Shown here piece after piece: positions 1 through 7,918 of a stretch of 64,000 nt of DNA; the first letter of the stretch is position 1; each line of letters begins with the position of its first letter. Under the pieces are notes generated by a model. The model was not told the DNA's origin. It saw nothing but the letters and a program-made list of their open reading frames with translations, and searched no databases. A program made the position numbers and the translations under genes. The stretch is from DATDDB01 sp035260545 (GTDB lineage: Bacteria; Pseudomonadota; Gammaproteobacteria; Burkholderiales; Gallionellaceae): NCBI GenBank assembly GCA_035260545.1, contig DATFUZ010000025.1:1-64000 (forward strand). The letters run 5' to 3'.

Positions 1-183
1 TCCATTTTTTCTGCCCGCGCTTGTGCCAAATTTGCTGCAAATCGATTTTATCCCGCTATCCTAACAAATCCCGCGTCCCGGCTGATCTTCCCGCTTTTTT
101 TCGCAGCTTTCCCTTTGTGCCATATATCCTGCTCACGCACATACCGAATAATTGTAGAAACCTAAAGTGACTTTGTAGAAATG

Positions 184-211
184 AAAAAGGCCTGCATTGC
201 TGCAAGCCTTT
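184..211 (-). terminator. Rho-independent terminator of tRNA-Phe
   Basis: Read on the minus strand, an AAAGGC...GCCTTT stem (with an inner TGCA/TGCA pairing) is followed by a run of Ts. It lies about 8 bases past the CCA end of tRNA-Phe, so it most likely ends that transcript. Positions 1-183 beyond it hold no gene that I can recognise. Confidence 0.75.
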
Positions 212-218
212 GTATGTT

Positions 219-294
<76 letters not shown>

Positions 295-321
295 ATATTG
301 TATTGCTGCTTTGCCCTGGGG

Positions 322-455
322 CGACCCAAGGATTTTAGTTCCGGCCGTCTGGCTAACGCCAGACTTAACTTGCGCCGCAAGTTAGCCTTCACTGCAACAA
401 GCCGCTTCGCGGCGTGTTGTCAGCCCTCTTGCTCTACCGACTGAGCTACTTGGCC
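322..455 (-). pseudogene. Interrupted tRNA-Phe-like copy
   Basis: Positions 421-455 match the 5' half of the neighbouring tRNA-Phe (acceptor strand, D-arm, 5' anticodon stem) almost base for base. Positions 322-336 match its 3' anticodon strand and variable region in 14 of 15 bases. Between them lie 84 bases (337-420) with three consecutive short hairpins, inserted where the anticodon would be read. Past 322 the T-arm and 3' acceptor strand cannot be recognised. It cannot be a normal tRNA unless the insert is removed, and the missing T-arm argues that it is a relic of tandem duplication. Confidence 0.7.
337..420. repeat. Palindromic insert inside tRNA-Phe copy
   Basis: Three adjacent hairpins can be read: GTCTGGC-taac-GCCAGAC near 347-364, AACTTGCG-c-CGCAAGTT near 367-383, and a GCCGC-ttc-GCGGC centred stem near 396-418. 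There is no coding potential. At about 84 bases it is far shorter than a group I intron. It resembles REP or other small palindromic intergenic elements. Confidence 0.55.
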
Positions 456-460
456 ATTTG

Positions 461-500
461 CGTTATCGCGCCGCAAGTCAGATGGCGCCGCAATAACGAG
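461..500. repeat. Inverted repeat upstream of tRNA-Phe copies
   Basis: CGTTAT...GCGCCGC and GCGCCGC...ATAACG form an imperfect hairpin between the tRNA promoter and the interrupted copy. It shares the gcgccgcaag core with the hairpin inside the insert at 337-420, so it probably belongs to the same palindromic family. It would be transcribed in the 5' leader of the tRNA precursor. Confidence 0.5.
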
Positions 501-506
501 CCGCGC

Positions 507-535
507 ATTATAACGGCAAGGCGGACGGCGGGCAA
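507..535 (-). promoter_or_regulatory. Sigma-70 promoter for the tRNA-Phe unit
   Basis: On the minus strand a TTGCCC hexamer (530-535) is separated by exactly 17 bases from TATAAT (507-512). Transcription would run through the interrupted copy, then the intact tRNA-Phe, and stop at the terminator at 184-211. No comparable promoter is seen between the two tRNA copies. Confidence 0.6.
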
Positions 536-570
536 ACAAAAAAATGCGTGCCCAGGGATCGCCAGGGCGG

Positions 571-1221
571 CTAGGCGTCGTCGCCGTCCCTTTTGGCGAA
601 TTTGATGCCCAGTTGCTTGAGCTTGCGGTAGAGGTGGGTGCGCTCCAGCCCGACCTTTTCCGCGACCCGTGTGATGTTGCCGTTCTCGGCGCGCAGGTGA
701 TGGGCGAAATAGGCACTCTCGAAGTGCTCCCGCGCCGTGCGCAGGGGCATTTCCAGCCAGTCTTCGGGAATGGTGCATTCACCTTTTTCCGCAGTCCGGG
801 CGGCTGGCGCGGCCTGTGGCTCGGCGCCAGGGTGGGCGGCGTCCGGGGCGCCGCTGCGGGTAATTGCCCGGGCGACCGCATCCAGCAGCTTTTTCAGGGC
901 GATGGGTTTTTCGAGGAAGTCCATGGCCCCGATCCGGGTGGCTTCCACCGCCGTTTCTATCGTGCCATGGCCGGACATCATGATGACGGGCATGGTGAGC
1001 TGTCCCTGGGCGGCCCATTCCTTGAGCAGCGCCAGGCCGTCCATGTCCGGCATCCAGATGTCGAGCAGCACCAGGTCGGGCGCCTGCCGGTTGCGGAAGT
1101 CGCGCGCCTGTGCCGCGTTTTCGGCGAGGTAGACGCGGTACCCCTCGTCGAACAGGATTTCGGAGAGCAACTCGCGTATGCCCATTTCGTCGTCAACTAC
1201 CAGTATTTCCTTGGCCGCCAT
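571..1221 (-). CDS. NtrX-like response regulator lacking AAA+ domain
   Basis: This 216-residue regulator has a receiver domain at residues 4-120, with the acidic pair D10/D11, phospho-acceptor D54 in LLDIWMPDMDG, the MMSGHG switch and the EKP lysine. A proline/alanine-rich linker follows, then a Fis-type helix-turn-helix at about 165-210 (VGLERTHLYRKLKQLG). Classical NtrX/NtrC proteins are about 450 residues with a sigma-54 ATPase between these domains, and that domain is absent here. The architecture therefore matches RegA/ActR-type regulators that bind DNA without activating sigma-54. It sits 1 base after the kinase gene and is surely its partner. The signal is unknown. Confidence 0.9.
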   Translation of the reverse strand: MAAKEILVVDDEMGIRELLSEILFDEGYRVYLAENAAQARDFRNRQAPDLVLLDIWMPDMDGLALLKEWAAQGQLTMPVIMMSGHGTIETAVEATRIGAMDFLEKPIALKKLLDAVARAITRSGAPDAAHPGAEPQAAPAARTAEKGECTIPEDWLEMPLRTAREHFESAYFAHHLRAENGNITRVAEKVGLERTHLYRKLKQLGIKFAKRDGDDA

Positions 1222-1222
1222 A

Positions 1223-3358
1223 TCACGTTTCCTCTGTCAATAAGGGCAGCGTGAAGCTCACCCGTGTTCCGCCCGGCGCCATGTTCTGAATCTCGATGGC
1301 GCCTCCGTGTTCCTCAACGATCTTCTTCACGATTGCCAACCCCAGGCCCGTTCCCTTCAGCTTGGTCGTTACGTAGGGATCGAACGCCCGCGCAAGCAGG
1401 TTTTCGGGAAAGCCGTGCCCATTGTCCTGCACCCACACCTGCAGCATTCCGGCAGCGCTCGCGCTGCCGATCACAATCTCCGGCGCGGTGGCGTCCTGCA
1501 GGGCATCCTGCGCGTTCTGCAGGAGGTTGTGAACCACTTGACGCAGCCGCGTCGCATCGCCCGTCACCCGAGTCTGGCCCGCCTCCAGATGCAAGATCAC
1601 GGGGATATTGGCCGCCTCATACAGGCCCAGAACCTCCTGCAGGAGCTGGTGCATATCCACTGGCGTCATTTTCGGCGAGGGCGCGCGCGCATAGTCGGCA
1701 AATTCCACCACCATGTTCTTCAGCGCGGTGACCTGGCTGACGATGGTGCGGGTGGCGCGTTGCAGCATCTGCGCATCCTGCTCGTCCAGCTTCTCGCTGA
1801 GCTTGTGCTGCAGACGCTCGGCGGAGAGCTGGATGGGCGTGAGGGGGTTCTTGATTTCGTGCGCCAGGCGGCGCGCGACCTCGCCCCAGGCGGCCTGACG
1901 TTCCGCCTGCAGCAGGTGGGTGATGTCGTCGAAGACGATGACGGCACCCTGCTCCAGCCCGGCAGACAGGCGCGTGCCCCGCAGCAGCAGGACCTGGGGG
2001 CCATTGCGCCCCATGCGCTCGAACTGGTGCTGCCATTCCGCCCCGCCCGATTCGGCGAATCCCTGCATGATGGCCTGAACGAAGGTGCGCAGCAGGGGGT
2101 GCTTGGCCGATATTTCCGGCAACGAGCTGCCTACCGTATCGGCCAGCGGCTCGCCCAGGATTTGCGCGGCGGCGGCGTTGGTCGATCGCAGGCGGAACTG
2201 GCCATCGGTCGCAAGCACGCCGGACGACAGGTTGCCGAGGATGCTCTCCAGGTAGATGCGGGCATTCTCCACTTCCTGCTGGCGGTGTTCGCTCATGTCC
2301 TTCGCTTCGGACAACTGGGAAGTCATGTTGTTGAACAGCACGGTCAGCAGGCCGAGTTCGTCGCTGTTGCGAATGGGGTTCAGCCGCGAGAAGTCGCCCT
2401 GCGCCACCGCGCGCGTGCCTTCCGCGAGCGCAGCCAGCGGAGCGCTCATGCGGTTGCTGATGAAGATCGCCGCCGAAACCGCGCTGAGCAGCACGATGAG
2501 CAGCGACAGCGTGAGCGTGATGCCATACAGGCGCTTGAGGCCCACCCGGGACAGCATGCGCTGGCGATAATCATCGTAGACCGATTGCACGGTTTCTTCG
2601 TCGCGCGACACCTGCCTGGGCACGGGCTCGGTGAACTGCAATATCCGCGCGTCGCCGGGCGCAAGCCGCGGCGAGGCGAGCACAACGAGCACGCGCAATT
2701 CGAGACGCTTGTCGTTTTCGGCATCGACGAAACTGTAAACCCCGCTCTTCAGCGTGTCGCGTATCATGCTGGCGTCCGGCATGTCCGGTTCGTTGCCGGG
2801 AAGGCTGGTGGCAAAGGCAAGCAGCCTGCCATTGCGGTTGAACATTGCGACCTGGCGCGTCGCGCCTTCGTCCACCAGCAGCTTGAGCGTGGGCGAATAC
2901 TCAGCCGGGGATTTCTGCGACAGCAGCAGCGCAACAAAGCGCCCCTTCTTGCTGAGTTCGGCAAGACTATCCTCGAGCGCGCCGCGGCCCAGGTTAAGGC
3001 TGCCTTCCAGCGCCTTTTCCACCCTGACGTCGAACCAGGACTCGATGCTTTTCTCCAGGAATTGCACCGAGACGGCATACACCAGCACGCCGGGCAGGAT
3101 GGCGATCAGCGAGAAGAACAGCGCCAGACGCATGGTGAGCTTTGCGCCGAACACGCGGCTGCGGATCTTGCTCGCCAACTGCCACACCTGGAAGCCGGCC
3201 AGCAGGGTGAGCAGCAAGGCCAGGCCGCCGGCCACCGCAAGCAGGCCGTAATAGTTGTGCATGAACAGCCCGCTGTTGGCGCTCGCGCTGGAAAGCAGGT
3301 AGATCAGCACGATGCCGACCAGGCTGCTGAGGATCACGAGGTATTTCATCGCCTGCAT
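1223..3358 (-). CDS. ntrY: NtrY-like membrane sensor histidine kinase
   Basis: This 711-residue inner-membrane kinase has three N-terminal membrane helices (about 5-25, 36-60, 74-98), a periplasmic region to about 278 and a fourth helix (278-302). A HAMP domain with the NxMxxPL pattern and a PAS domain (about 370-470) follow. The HisKA domain carries the phospho-histidine in RRLAHEIKNPLTPIQ, and the HATPase domain ends with TGLGLAIVKKIVEEHGG. This order is that of NtrY kinases, linked to nitrogen or redox signalling in proteobacteria. It follows the DUF4390 gene with no gap and is followed by its receiver partner. An internal ATG at 3349 is an equally possible start. The physiological signal is not evident from sequence. 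Confidence 0.92.
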   Translation of the reverse strand: MQAMKYLVILSSLVGIVLIYLLSSASANSGLFMHNYYGLLAVAGGLALLLTLLAGFQVWQLASKIRSRVFGAKLTMRLALFFSLIAILPGVLVYAVSVQFLEKSIESWFDVRVEKALEGSLNLGRGALEDSLAELSKKGRFVALLLSQKSPAEYSPTLKLLVDEGATRQVAMFNRNGRLLAFATSLPGNEPDMPDASMIRDTLKSGVYSFVDAENDKRLELRVLVVLASPRLAPGDARILQFTEPVPRQVSRDEETVQSVYDDYRQRMLSRVGLKRLYGITLTLSLLIVLLSAVSAAIFISNRMSAPLAALAEGTRAVAQGDFSRLNPIRNSDELGLLTVLFNNMTSQLSEAKDMSEHRQQEVENARIYLESILGNLSSGVLATDGQFRLRSTNAAAAQILGEPLADTVGSSLPEISAKHPLLRTFVQAIMQGFAESGGAEWQHQFERMGRNGPQVLLLRGTRLSAGLEQGAVIVFDDITHLLQAERQAAWGEVARRLAHEIKNPLTPIQLSAERLQHKLSEKLDEQDAQMLQRATRTIVSQVTALKNMVVEFADYARAPSPKMTPVDMHQLLQEVLGLYEAANIPVILHLEAGQTRVTGDATRLRQVVHNLLQNAQDALQDATAPEIVIGSASAAGMLQVWVQDNGHGFPENLLARAFDPYVTTKLKGTGLGLAIVKKIVEEHGGAIEIQNMAPGGTRVSFTLPLLTEET

Positions 3359-3988
3359 TTACTTGAAGTCCAGCGAGTTCTGCTTCGCGGCATCGGGCGC
3401 GTCGGACAGTTCCACTTTCCATCTGCGCCAGCCCGAGTCCATTTCCCAGTCATTATTGACCAGCGCATTGATCTGCAAGGGCTTGGGCAACTGGCTGAGG
3501 TCCAGATGGAGGCGCACGGACAGCTCGTAGGGTACGCTGGGATGGACCGAATCCATCTGGAATGGCTCGAACGCCTGGTGGCCCAGCAGATGCAGGGCCT
3601 CGTCCAGGCTGTTGAAATTCTGGTAGATCGCGCCGTAGCTGACGCGGTACTGCTGGGTCAGCGCGTTGTAGGAAAGCCTGAGGGTGAGCGCGTTTTGAGA
3701 GACGACATCGTTCAGCCAATACCAGCGGCGGTGTATCAGTGAGAACTCGCCCACGAAGTATAGCGGAACGCCGTGGGTAAGCGCCCGCTCCACGACCGGA
3801 TTCAGGGTGACGGAAAAATCCGCCACCGGCTGGTAGTCTTTCCCGGCCGCGCGCAGCTCGACCTTGTCCGCCGCGATGCCGCCGGCAAACGCCACGGGCA
3901 TGCCTATTGCCAGCAGCAGTGTGACAAGCAGCGACCGCGCCCAGCGGCGCAGCGCAGGCGCCGCCGAGCGGCGGCTGGCATTACGCAT
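3359..3988 (-). CDS. DUF4390 family exported protein
   Basis: The 209-residue product starts with a positively charged stretch and one hydrophobic segment (LLVTLLLAIGMPVAFA), a likely signal peptide or anchor, followed by a soluble domain rich in beta-strand-like sequence. DUF4390 proteins are regularly found between rsmB and ntrY in betaproteobacteria, and their function is unknown. The ATG at 3988 overlaps the rsmB stop codon by 8 bases, which indicates translational coupling. An open frame continues upstream inside rsmB but is only a shadow. A periplasmic role connected to the NtrY sensor is conceivable but not shown. Confidence 0.85.
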   Translation of the reverse strand: MRNASRRSAAPALRRWARSLLVTLLLAIGMPVAFAGGIAADKVELRAAGKDYQPVADFSVTLNPVVERALTHGVPLYFVGEFSLIHRRWYWLNDVVSQNALTLRLSYNALTQQYRVSYGAIYQNFNSLDEALHLLGHQAFEPFQMDSVHPSVPYELSVRLHLDLSQLPKPLQINALVNNDWEMDSGWRRWKVELSDAPDAAKQNSLDFK

Positions 3989-5246
3989 GCTTGTGCAGGA
4001 GGGCGTAATAGAACCCGTCGTGCTGGTCATTGGGCAACAGTTGTCCTTTATTGGTACCTGTGGCAGGCAGCAGCCGCGCATCTCGGTGGCGGCCCATGAA
4101 TTCTTCGATAACCCTCCGATTTTCCTGGGGGAAAACGGAACAGGTTGCGTAAAGCAATTTACCATCACTGGCGAGCGCCTGCCACAACGCGGCCAGGATT
4201 GCCCCCTGTTGTTGCGCAAATCCGACGATATCCGCGGGCCGGCGCAGCCACTTGATGTCCGGATGGCGGCGCACCACGCCGGAGGCGGAGCACGGCACGT
4301 CGGCCAGAATACGGTCAAAGGGCTTGCCGTCCCACCAGTCCTCGGGGTGGGCCGCGTCGCCGACCATGGTCCGGCCCGGCAATTGCAGCCGCTCCATGTT
4401 CTCGCCCACCCGCTGCAGGCGCTGCGCATCCTTGTCCAGCGCCAGCAAGTCCACCCGCGCCAGTTCCAGGATATGGGCCGTTTTTCCGCCCGGCGCGGCA
4501 CAGGCATCCAGCACCCGCATGCCGTCGTGCAGATCGAGCAGGTGCGCGGCGCGCTGAGCGCCGGCATCCTGCACCGAGACCACGCCCTCGCGGAAGCCGG
4601 GCAGCCCCTCGACCGGCGCGGGTCGCGCCAGCAGCAGCGCCTCCTCGCCGACCTGGCGCGCCTCCATGCCCTGCGCCGCCAGCAGCGCCCGGTAGGCGGC
4701 GCAATCCATGCGGCGGCGATTCACGCGCAGGGTCATGGGCGGGTGCTGGTTGCCCGCCTGCAGGATGGCGTCCGCATCCGCGCCGTAGTCCGTGCGGATT
4801 TGGTCTATCCACCACTGCGGGTACGAATAGCGGCCGGCGTCGCTCGCGGCGGCCCCTGCCAGCAAGGCCTCGCGTTCGCGCAGGAACTGGCGCAGCACGG
4901 CATTCGCCAGGCCTGCGGCGCCGGCGTGGATCTTGCGCACCGCGCGCACCGCGTGGTCGACCACCGCGTACGGCGCCGACTTGCCGTATTGCAGTTGGTA
5001 TAGCGCCACCAGCAGCAGGTGGCGCGCGAACTCGTCGCGCAGCGGCCTGTGCAGCAGTTGCGCCAGGATAGCGTTCAACTGGCCGTAGAAGCGCAGCGTG
5101 CCGTAGCTCATGTCCTGCAGCGCCGCGCGCTCCTGCGGCGAGAGGTGCGGCGCACCCTGAAAGGCCTCGGCCAGAACCTGGTTCAGATTGCGCCCGCCCA
5201 GCACCTTGCCGACGACGCGCGCAGCCTGTCGCTGAACTGCGTGCAT
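3981..5246 (-). CDS. rsmB: 16S rRNA m5C967 methyltransferase
   Basis: RsmB (Sun/Fmu) transfers a methyl group from SAM to C967 of 16S rRNA. The 421-residue protein has an N-terminal NusB-like RNA-binding domain (about 1-140) and a C-terminal Rossmann methyltransferase domain. The SAM loop is seen in DACAAPGGKTAHILE. The two catalytic cysteines lie in ADVPCSASGVVRRHPD and LLYATCSVFPQEN. I chose the ATG at 5246, one base after the fmt stop. A TTG at 5288 would extend it but overlaps fmt. It is part of the def-fmt-rsmB operon. Confidence 0.95.
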   Translation of the reverse strand: MHAVQRQAARVVGKVLGGRNLNQVLAEAFQGAPHLSPQERAALQDMSYGTLRFYGQLNAILAQLLHRPLRDEFARHLLLVALYQLQYGKSAPYAVVDHAVRAVRKIHAGAAGLANAVLRQFLREREALLAGAAASDAGRYSYPQWWIDQIRTDYGADADAILQAGNQHPPMTLRVNRRRMDCAAYRALLAAQGMEARQVGEEALLLARPAPVEGLPGFREGVVSVQDAGAQRAAHLLDLHDGMRVLDACAAPGGKTAHILELARVDLLALDKDAQRLQRVGENMERLQLPGRTMVGDAAHPEDWWDGKPFDRILADVPCSASGVVRRHPDIKWLRRPADIVGFAQQQGAILAALWQALASDGKLLYATCSVFPQENRRVIEEFMGRHRDARLLPATGTNKGQLLPNDQHDGFYYALLHKHA

Positions 5247-5247
5247 G

Positions 5248-6183
5248 TCAGGCGGCTGCGGTGCAGCGGTCGCCGGGTGCGACGGCAAATCCCCGGATGA
5301 ACTGGGCTGCGGGCATGGCCTTGGCGTTGGAGCGCTGCAGCACTTCCAGGCTCAGCGCACCCTCGCCGCAGGCCACGACAATGCCATCCTCATTCGCCGA
5401 GACAATCACGCCCGGCGTCCCGTTCGCGCCGGGAACCACGCGCGCCTGCCATATCTTCACCGGCACACCGCCGATGTGGGTGGCGGCGGCAGGAAAGGGA
5501 TTGTAGGCGCGCACCGCGCGCGCAATCTGCTGCGCGTCCTGGGTCCAGTCGATCTGCGCCTCAGCCTTGTTGAGCTTGGCGGCATAGGTGGCCTGCGCGT
5601 TGTCCTGCGGCGTGGGCCGCAACTTGCCGTCGGCGAGCAAGTCCAGTGCCTCGACGATGGCCTCCCCGCCTGTTATGGAGAGACGGTCGAGCAAGGTTTG
5701 CGCGGTATCGCCGGGACCGATGGCCACAGCCTTTTTCAGCAGCATGTCGCCGGTATCCAGGCCTTCGTCCATCTGCATGATGGTAATGCCGGTTTCCGCA
5801 TCCCCTGCCAGGATTGCGCGCTGCACAGGTGCGGCGCCGCGCCAGCGCGGCAGGAGCGAGGCATGGATGTTCAGGCAGCCGTGGCGCGGCAATCCGAGCG
5901 CGGCCCGCGGCAGGATCAGGCCATAGGCCGCAACGACCATGACATCGGCGCCGTAAGCCGCAAGTTCCGCCTGGATGGCGGCGTCCTTGAGGGTGGGCGG
6001 CTGCAACACCGGCAAGCCATGCTGCTGCGCAAGCTGCTTGACCGGGCTGGGCTGCAGCTTCATGCCGCGGCCCGCCGGCCGGTCGGGCTGGGTGAGCACC
6101 GCGACGATGTCGAACTTCCGCGCCAGCAAGGCCTGGAGCGCCGCAGCCGCAAAATGAGGAGTGCCGGCAAATATGATCTTCAT
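5248..6183 (-). CDS. fmt: Methionyl-tRNA formyltransferase
   Basis: Fmt formylates the amino group of Met-tRNA(fMet) with 10-formyl-THF, producing the initiator tRNA. The 311-residue protein starts MKIIFAGTPHFAA, and the catalytic region has LNIHASLLPRWRGAAPVQRAI with the conserved Asn/His. Further on are MDEGLDTGDML and a C-terminal beta-barrel tRNA-binding domain (about 205-311). The ATG at 6183 matches the usual family N-terminus. A longer frame from 6228 is not needed. It lies between def and rsmB, the normal order, so formylation and deformylation are encoded together. Confidence 0.97.
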   Translation of the reverse strand: MKIIFAGTPHFAAAALQALLARKFDIVAVLTQPDRPAGRGMKLQPSPVKQLAQQHGLPVLQPPTLKDAAIQAELAAYGADVMVVAAYGLILPRAALGLPRHGCLNIHASLLPRWRGAAPVQRAILAGDAETGITIMQMDEGLDTGDMLLKKAVAIGPGDTAQTLLDRLSITGGEAIVEALDLLADGKLRPTPQDNAQATYAAKLNKAEAQIDWTQDAQQIARAVRAYNPFPAAATHIGGVPVKIWQARVVPGANGTPGVIVSANEDGIVVACGEGALSLEVLQRSNAKAMPAAQFIRGFAVAPGDRCTAAA

Positions 6184-6237
6184 GTTATTCAACGGACAGG
6201 ATGGCCGGGCGCCCTGATCGGACGCCACGAAGGAAGG

Positions 6238-6741
6238 CTACAAGATCTCACGTCGGCGCTTCTTGAGCTTGGTGCGGATACGCGATTGCTTGAGCGGCGA
6301 CAGGTATTCGACGAAGACGCGTCCCAGCAGATGGTCCATTTCGTGCTGGATGCAGGTGGCGAGAAGGCCGTCCGCCGCCAGGGTGAACGGTTCGCCGCGC
6401 TCGTTCAACGCACGCACGGTGACCTTGTCCGGGCGCTCCACTTTTTCATAGATACCGGGCACGGAAAGGCAGCCTTCCTCGTGCACCGAAAAGCCGCTGT
6501 GGGCAATGATTTCAGGATTGATCAGCACCCGGAGATCATCGTGCGTCTCCGAGACATCGACCACGATCACGCACTCATGCACATCCACCTGCGTGGCCGC
6601 CAGCCCGACGCCGGGCGCCGCATACATCGTCTCGGCCATGTCGCGAACCAGCTTGCGGGTGGCGTCGGTCACTTCGGGGACTTTGCGCGCAATTGTGTGG
6701 AGGCGCTCATCCGGATATTGCAATATTTTCAGAATAGCCAT
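6238..6741 (-). CDS. def: Peptide deformylase
   Basis: This metalloenzyme removes the N-formyl group from new polypeptides. All three signature motifs are present in 167 residues: GVGLAATQ, EGCLSVPG (metal-binding Cys) and QHEMDHL (two His ligands and the catalytic Glu). The ATG at 6741 gives the classic MAILKILQYPDERL start. It is the first gene of the minus-strand operon that continues through fmt, rsmB, DUF4390 and the NtrYX-like pair, and it diverges from the LysM gene across 92 AT-rich bases. Confidence 0.97.
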   Translation of the reverse strand: MAILKILQYPDERLHTIARKVPEVTDATRKLVRDMAETMYAAPGVGLAATQVDVHECVIVVDVSETHDDLRVLINPEIIAHSGFSVHEEGCLSVPGIYEKVERPDKVTVRALNERGEPFTLAADGLLATCIQHEMDHLLGRVFVEYLSPLKQSRIRTKLKKRRREIL

Positions 6742-6833
6742 AAATGCTTGCAAATTTAACGAATTGGATGCAGAATTTAAACTGGCGCGTGAATGTTTGG
6801 CCGTAGATCACATCTAATTTCGCAGGGGTTTTC

Positions 6834-7913
6834 ATGCAAAAACTAATTATATCGCTGATTTGTTGTTTGCTGCCCGTGCTTGCGCTCGCCGATGAGCTTA
6901 CCATCCGACCCGATGCGCCGGACCGCTATACCGTGGTGAAAGGCGACACGCTGTGGGACATTTCGGGAAAGTTTTTCAAGGACCCCTGGAAATGGCCGCA
7001 GATCTGGGGGCTCAACAAGGAGGCGATCAGGAACCCGCACTGGATCTATCCCGGTGACGTGATCGTGCTTGACCGTCTGCACAAGGCGCTGCAGGTCAGC
7101 CCCGGCGCGGCCGGGCCCGCGACCACGGCCGAAAGCGGCGTCCCGCCCGCCGCCCCGCCGCAACGGCAGCTTTTTGGCGAACGCCTGACGCCGCATGTGA
7201 TCGTGGGACCGGGCGAACACGACGCGATTCCCAGCATTCCGTATGCGGACATCAGGCCCTTTCTGAACCAGGCGCTGGTCCTGAAGGAAGGCGAACTCGA
7301 TGATACCCCCGAGATCGTCGCAGGCGTCGAAAGTTCCCTGCTCGCGGACGGCGACATCGCTTATGTGCGAGGCCTGCCGGCCAACAAAGGCACCGAATGG
7401 CAGATCTATCGTTCCGGCAGCGCGCTGATCGATCCCGAATCCGGCGATACCCTGGGCTACGAAGCCCTTTACCTGGGCAATGCGCGCGTGGCGCAGTTCG
7501 GCAAGATCAGCACATTGCGTATCTACGGCGCAAAACAGGAGATTCAACCCGGCGACCACTTGGTGCAGACGCCGCAGGAGTTTCCGGAAAATTTCATTCC
7601 GCGTGCGCCGGATGACGACATCACGGCCCGCGTCATCAAGATCGTGAACGGCATATCCATGGCCGGCCCCGGCAGCGTGATCATCATCAACAAGGGCCGG
7701 CGCGACGGGCTGCAAAACGGCCATGTGCTGGCGCTGTACCACAAGGGCGCCACCGTCCAGCGCGGCAAATACGGACTGTCCGAAGACACCGATCTGCCCG
7801 ACGTGCGCTATGGCCTGATCTTCGTGTTCCGCACCTTCGAGAAGGTTTCCTACGCGCTGGTCATGGATGCGAAGCTGCCGGTCGAAGTGCTGGACGTCGC
7901 CGAAACGCCCTGA
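6834..7913 (+). CDS. Exported LysM-domain protein
   Basis: This 359-residue protein has a signal peptide (cleavage likely after LPVLALA, about residue 19), then a LysM peptidoglycan-binding domain at about 32-85 (YTVVKGDTLWDISGKFFKDPWKWPQIW...NPHWIYPGD). A long C-terminal region has no domain that I can name. It is a regular neighbour of dprA in betaproteobacteria and may be exported and bound to the cell wall. No catalytic motif is visible, so a structural or regulatory cell-wall role is the most that can be said. The dprA start follows only 5 bases after its stop. Confidence 0.88.
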   Translation: MQKLIISLICCLLPVLALADELTIRPDAPDRYTVVKGDTLWDISGKFFKDPWKWPQIWGLNKEAIRNPHWIYPGDVIVLDRLHKALQVSPGAAGPATTAESGVPPAAPPQRQLFGERLTPHVIVGPGEHDAIPSIPYADIRPFLNQALVLKEGELDDTPEIVAGVESSLLADGDIAYVRGLPANKGTEWQIYRSGSALIDPESGDTLGYEALYLGNARVAQFGKISTLRIYGAKQEIQPGDHLVQTPQEFPENFIPRAPDDDITARVIKIVNGISMAGPGSVIIINKGRRDGLQNGHVLALYHKGATVQRGKYGLSEDTDLPDVRYGLIFVFRTFEKVSYALVMDAKLPVEVLDVAETP

Positions 7914-7918
7914 CACGG

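Noticed and set aside
1..183. A minus-strand reading frame before the tRNA-Phe terminator
   Set aside because: It has no ribosome site, no family match and an irregular composition, and it lies next to an RNA gene. I see nothing in this stretch.
337..420. Group I or II intron in the interrupted tRNA-Phe copy
   Set aside because: Eighty-four bases are too short for the catalytic core of either class, and the downstream T-arm is missing, so a relic with a palindromic insert is more likely.
1307..3742. A very long plus-strand open frame (over 800 codons) opposite the NtrY-like kinase and the DUF4390 gene
   Set aside because: It is arginine/histidine/glutamine-rich, matches no family, and mirrors a well-recognised minus-strand gene. 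GC-rich codon bias creates such antisense frames.
3989..4567. Apparent long N-terminal extension of the DUF4390 protein
   Set aside because: It overlaps the conserved catalytic part of rsmB in another frame. The ATG at 3988 overlapping the rsmB stop gives a proper signal peptide start.
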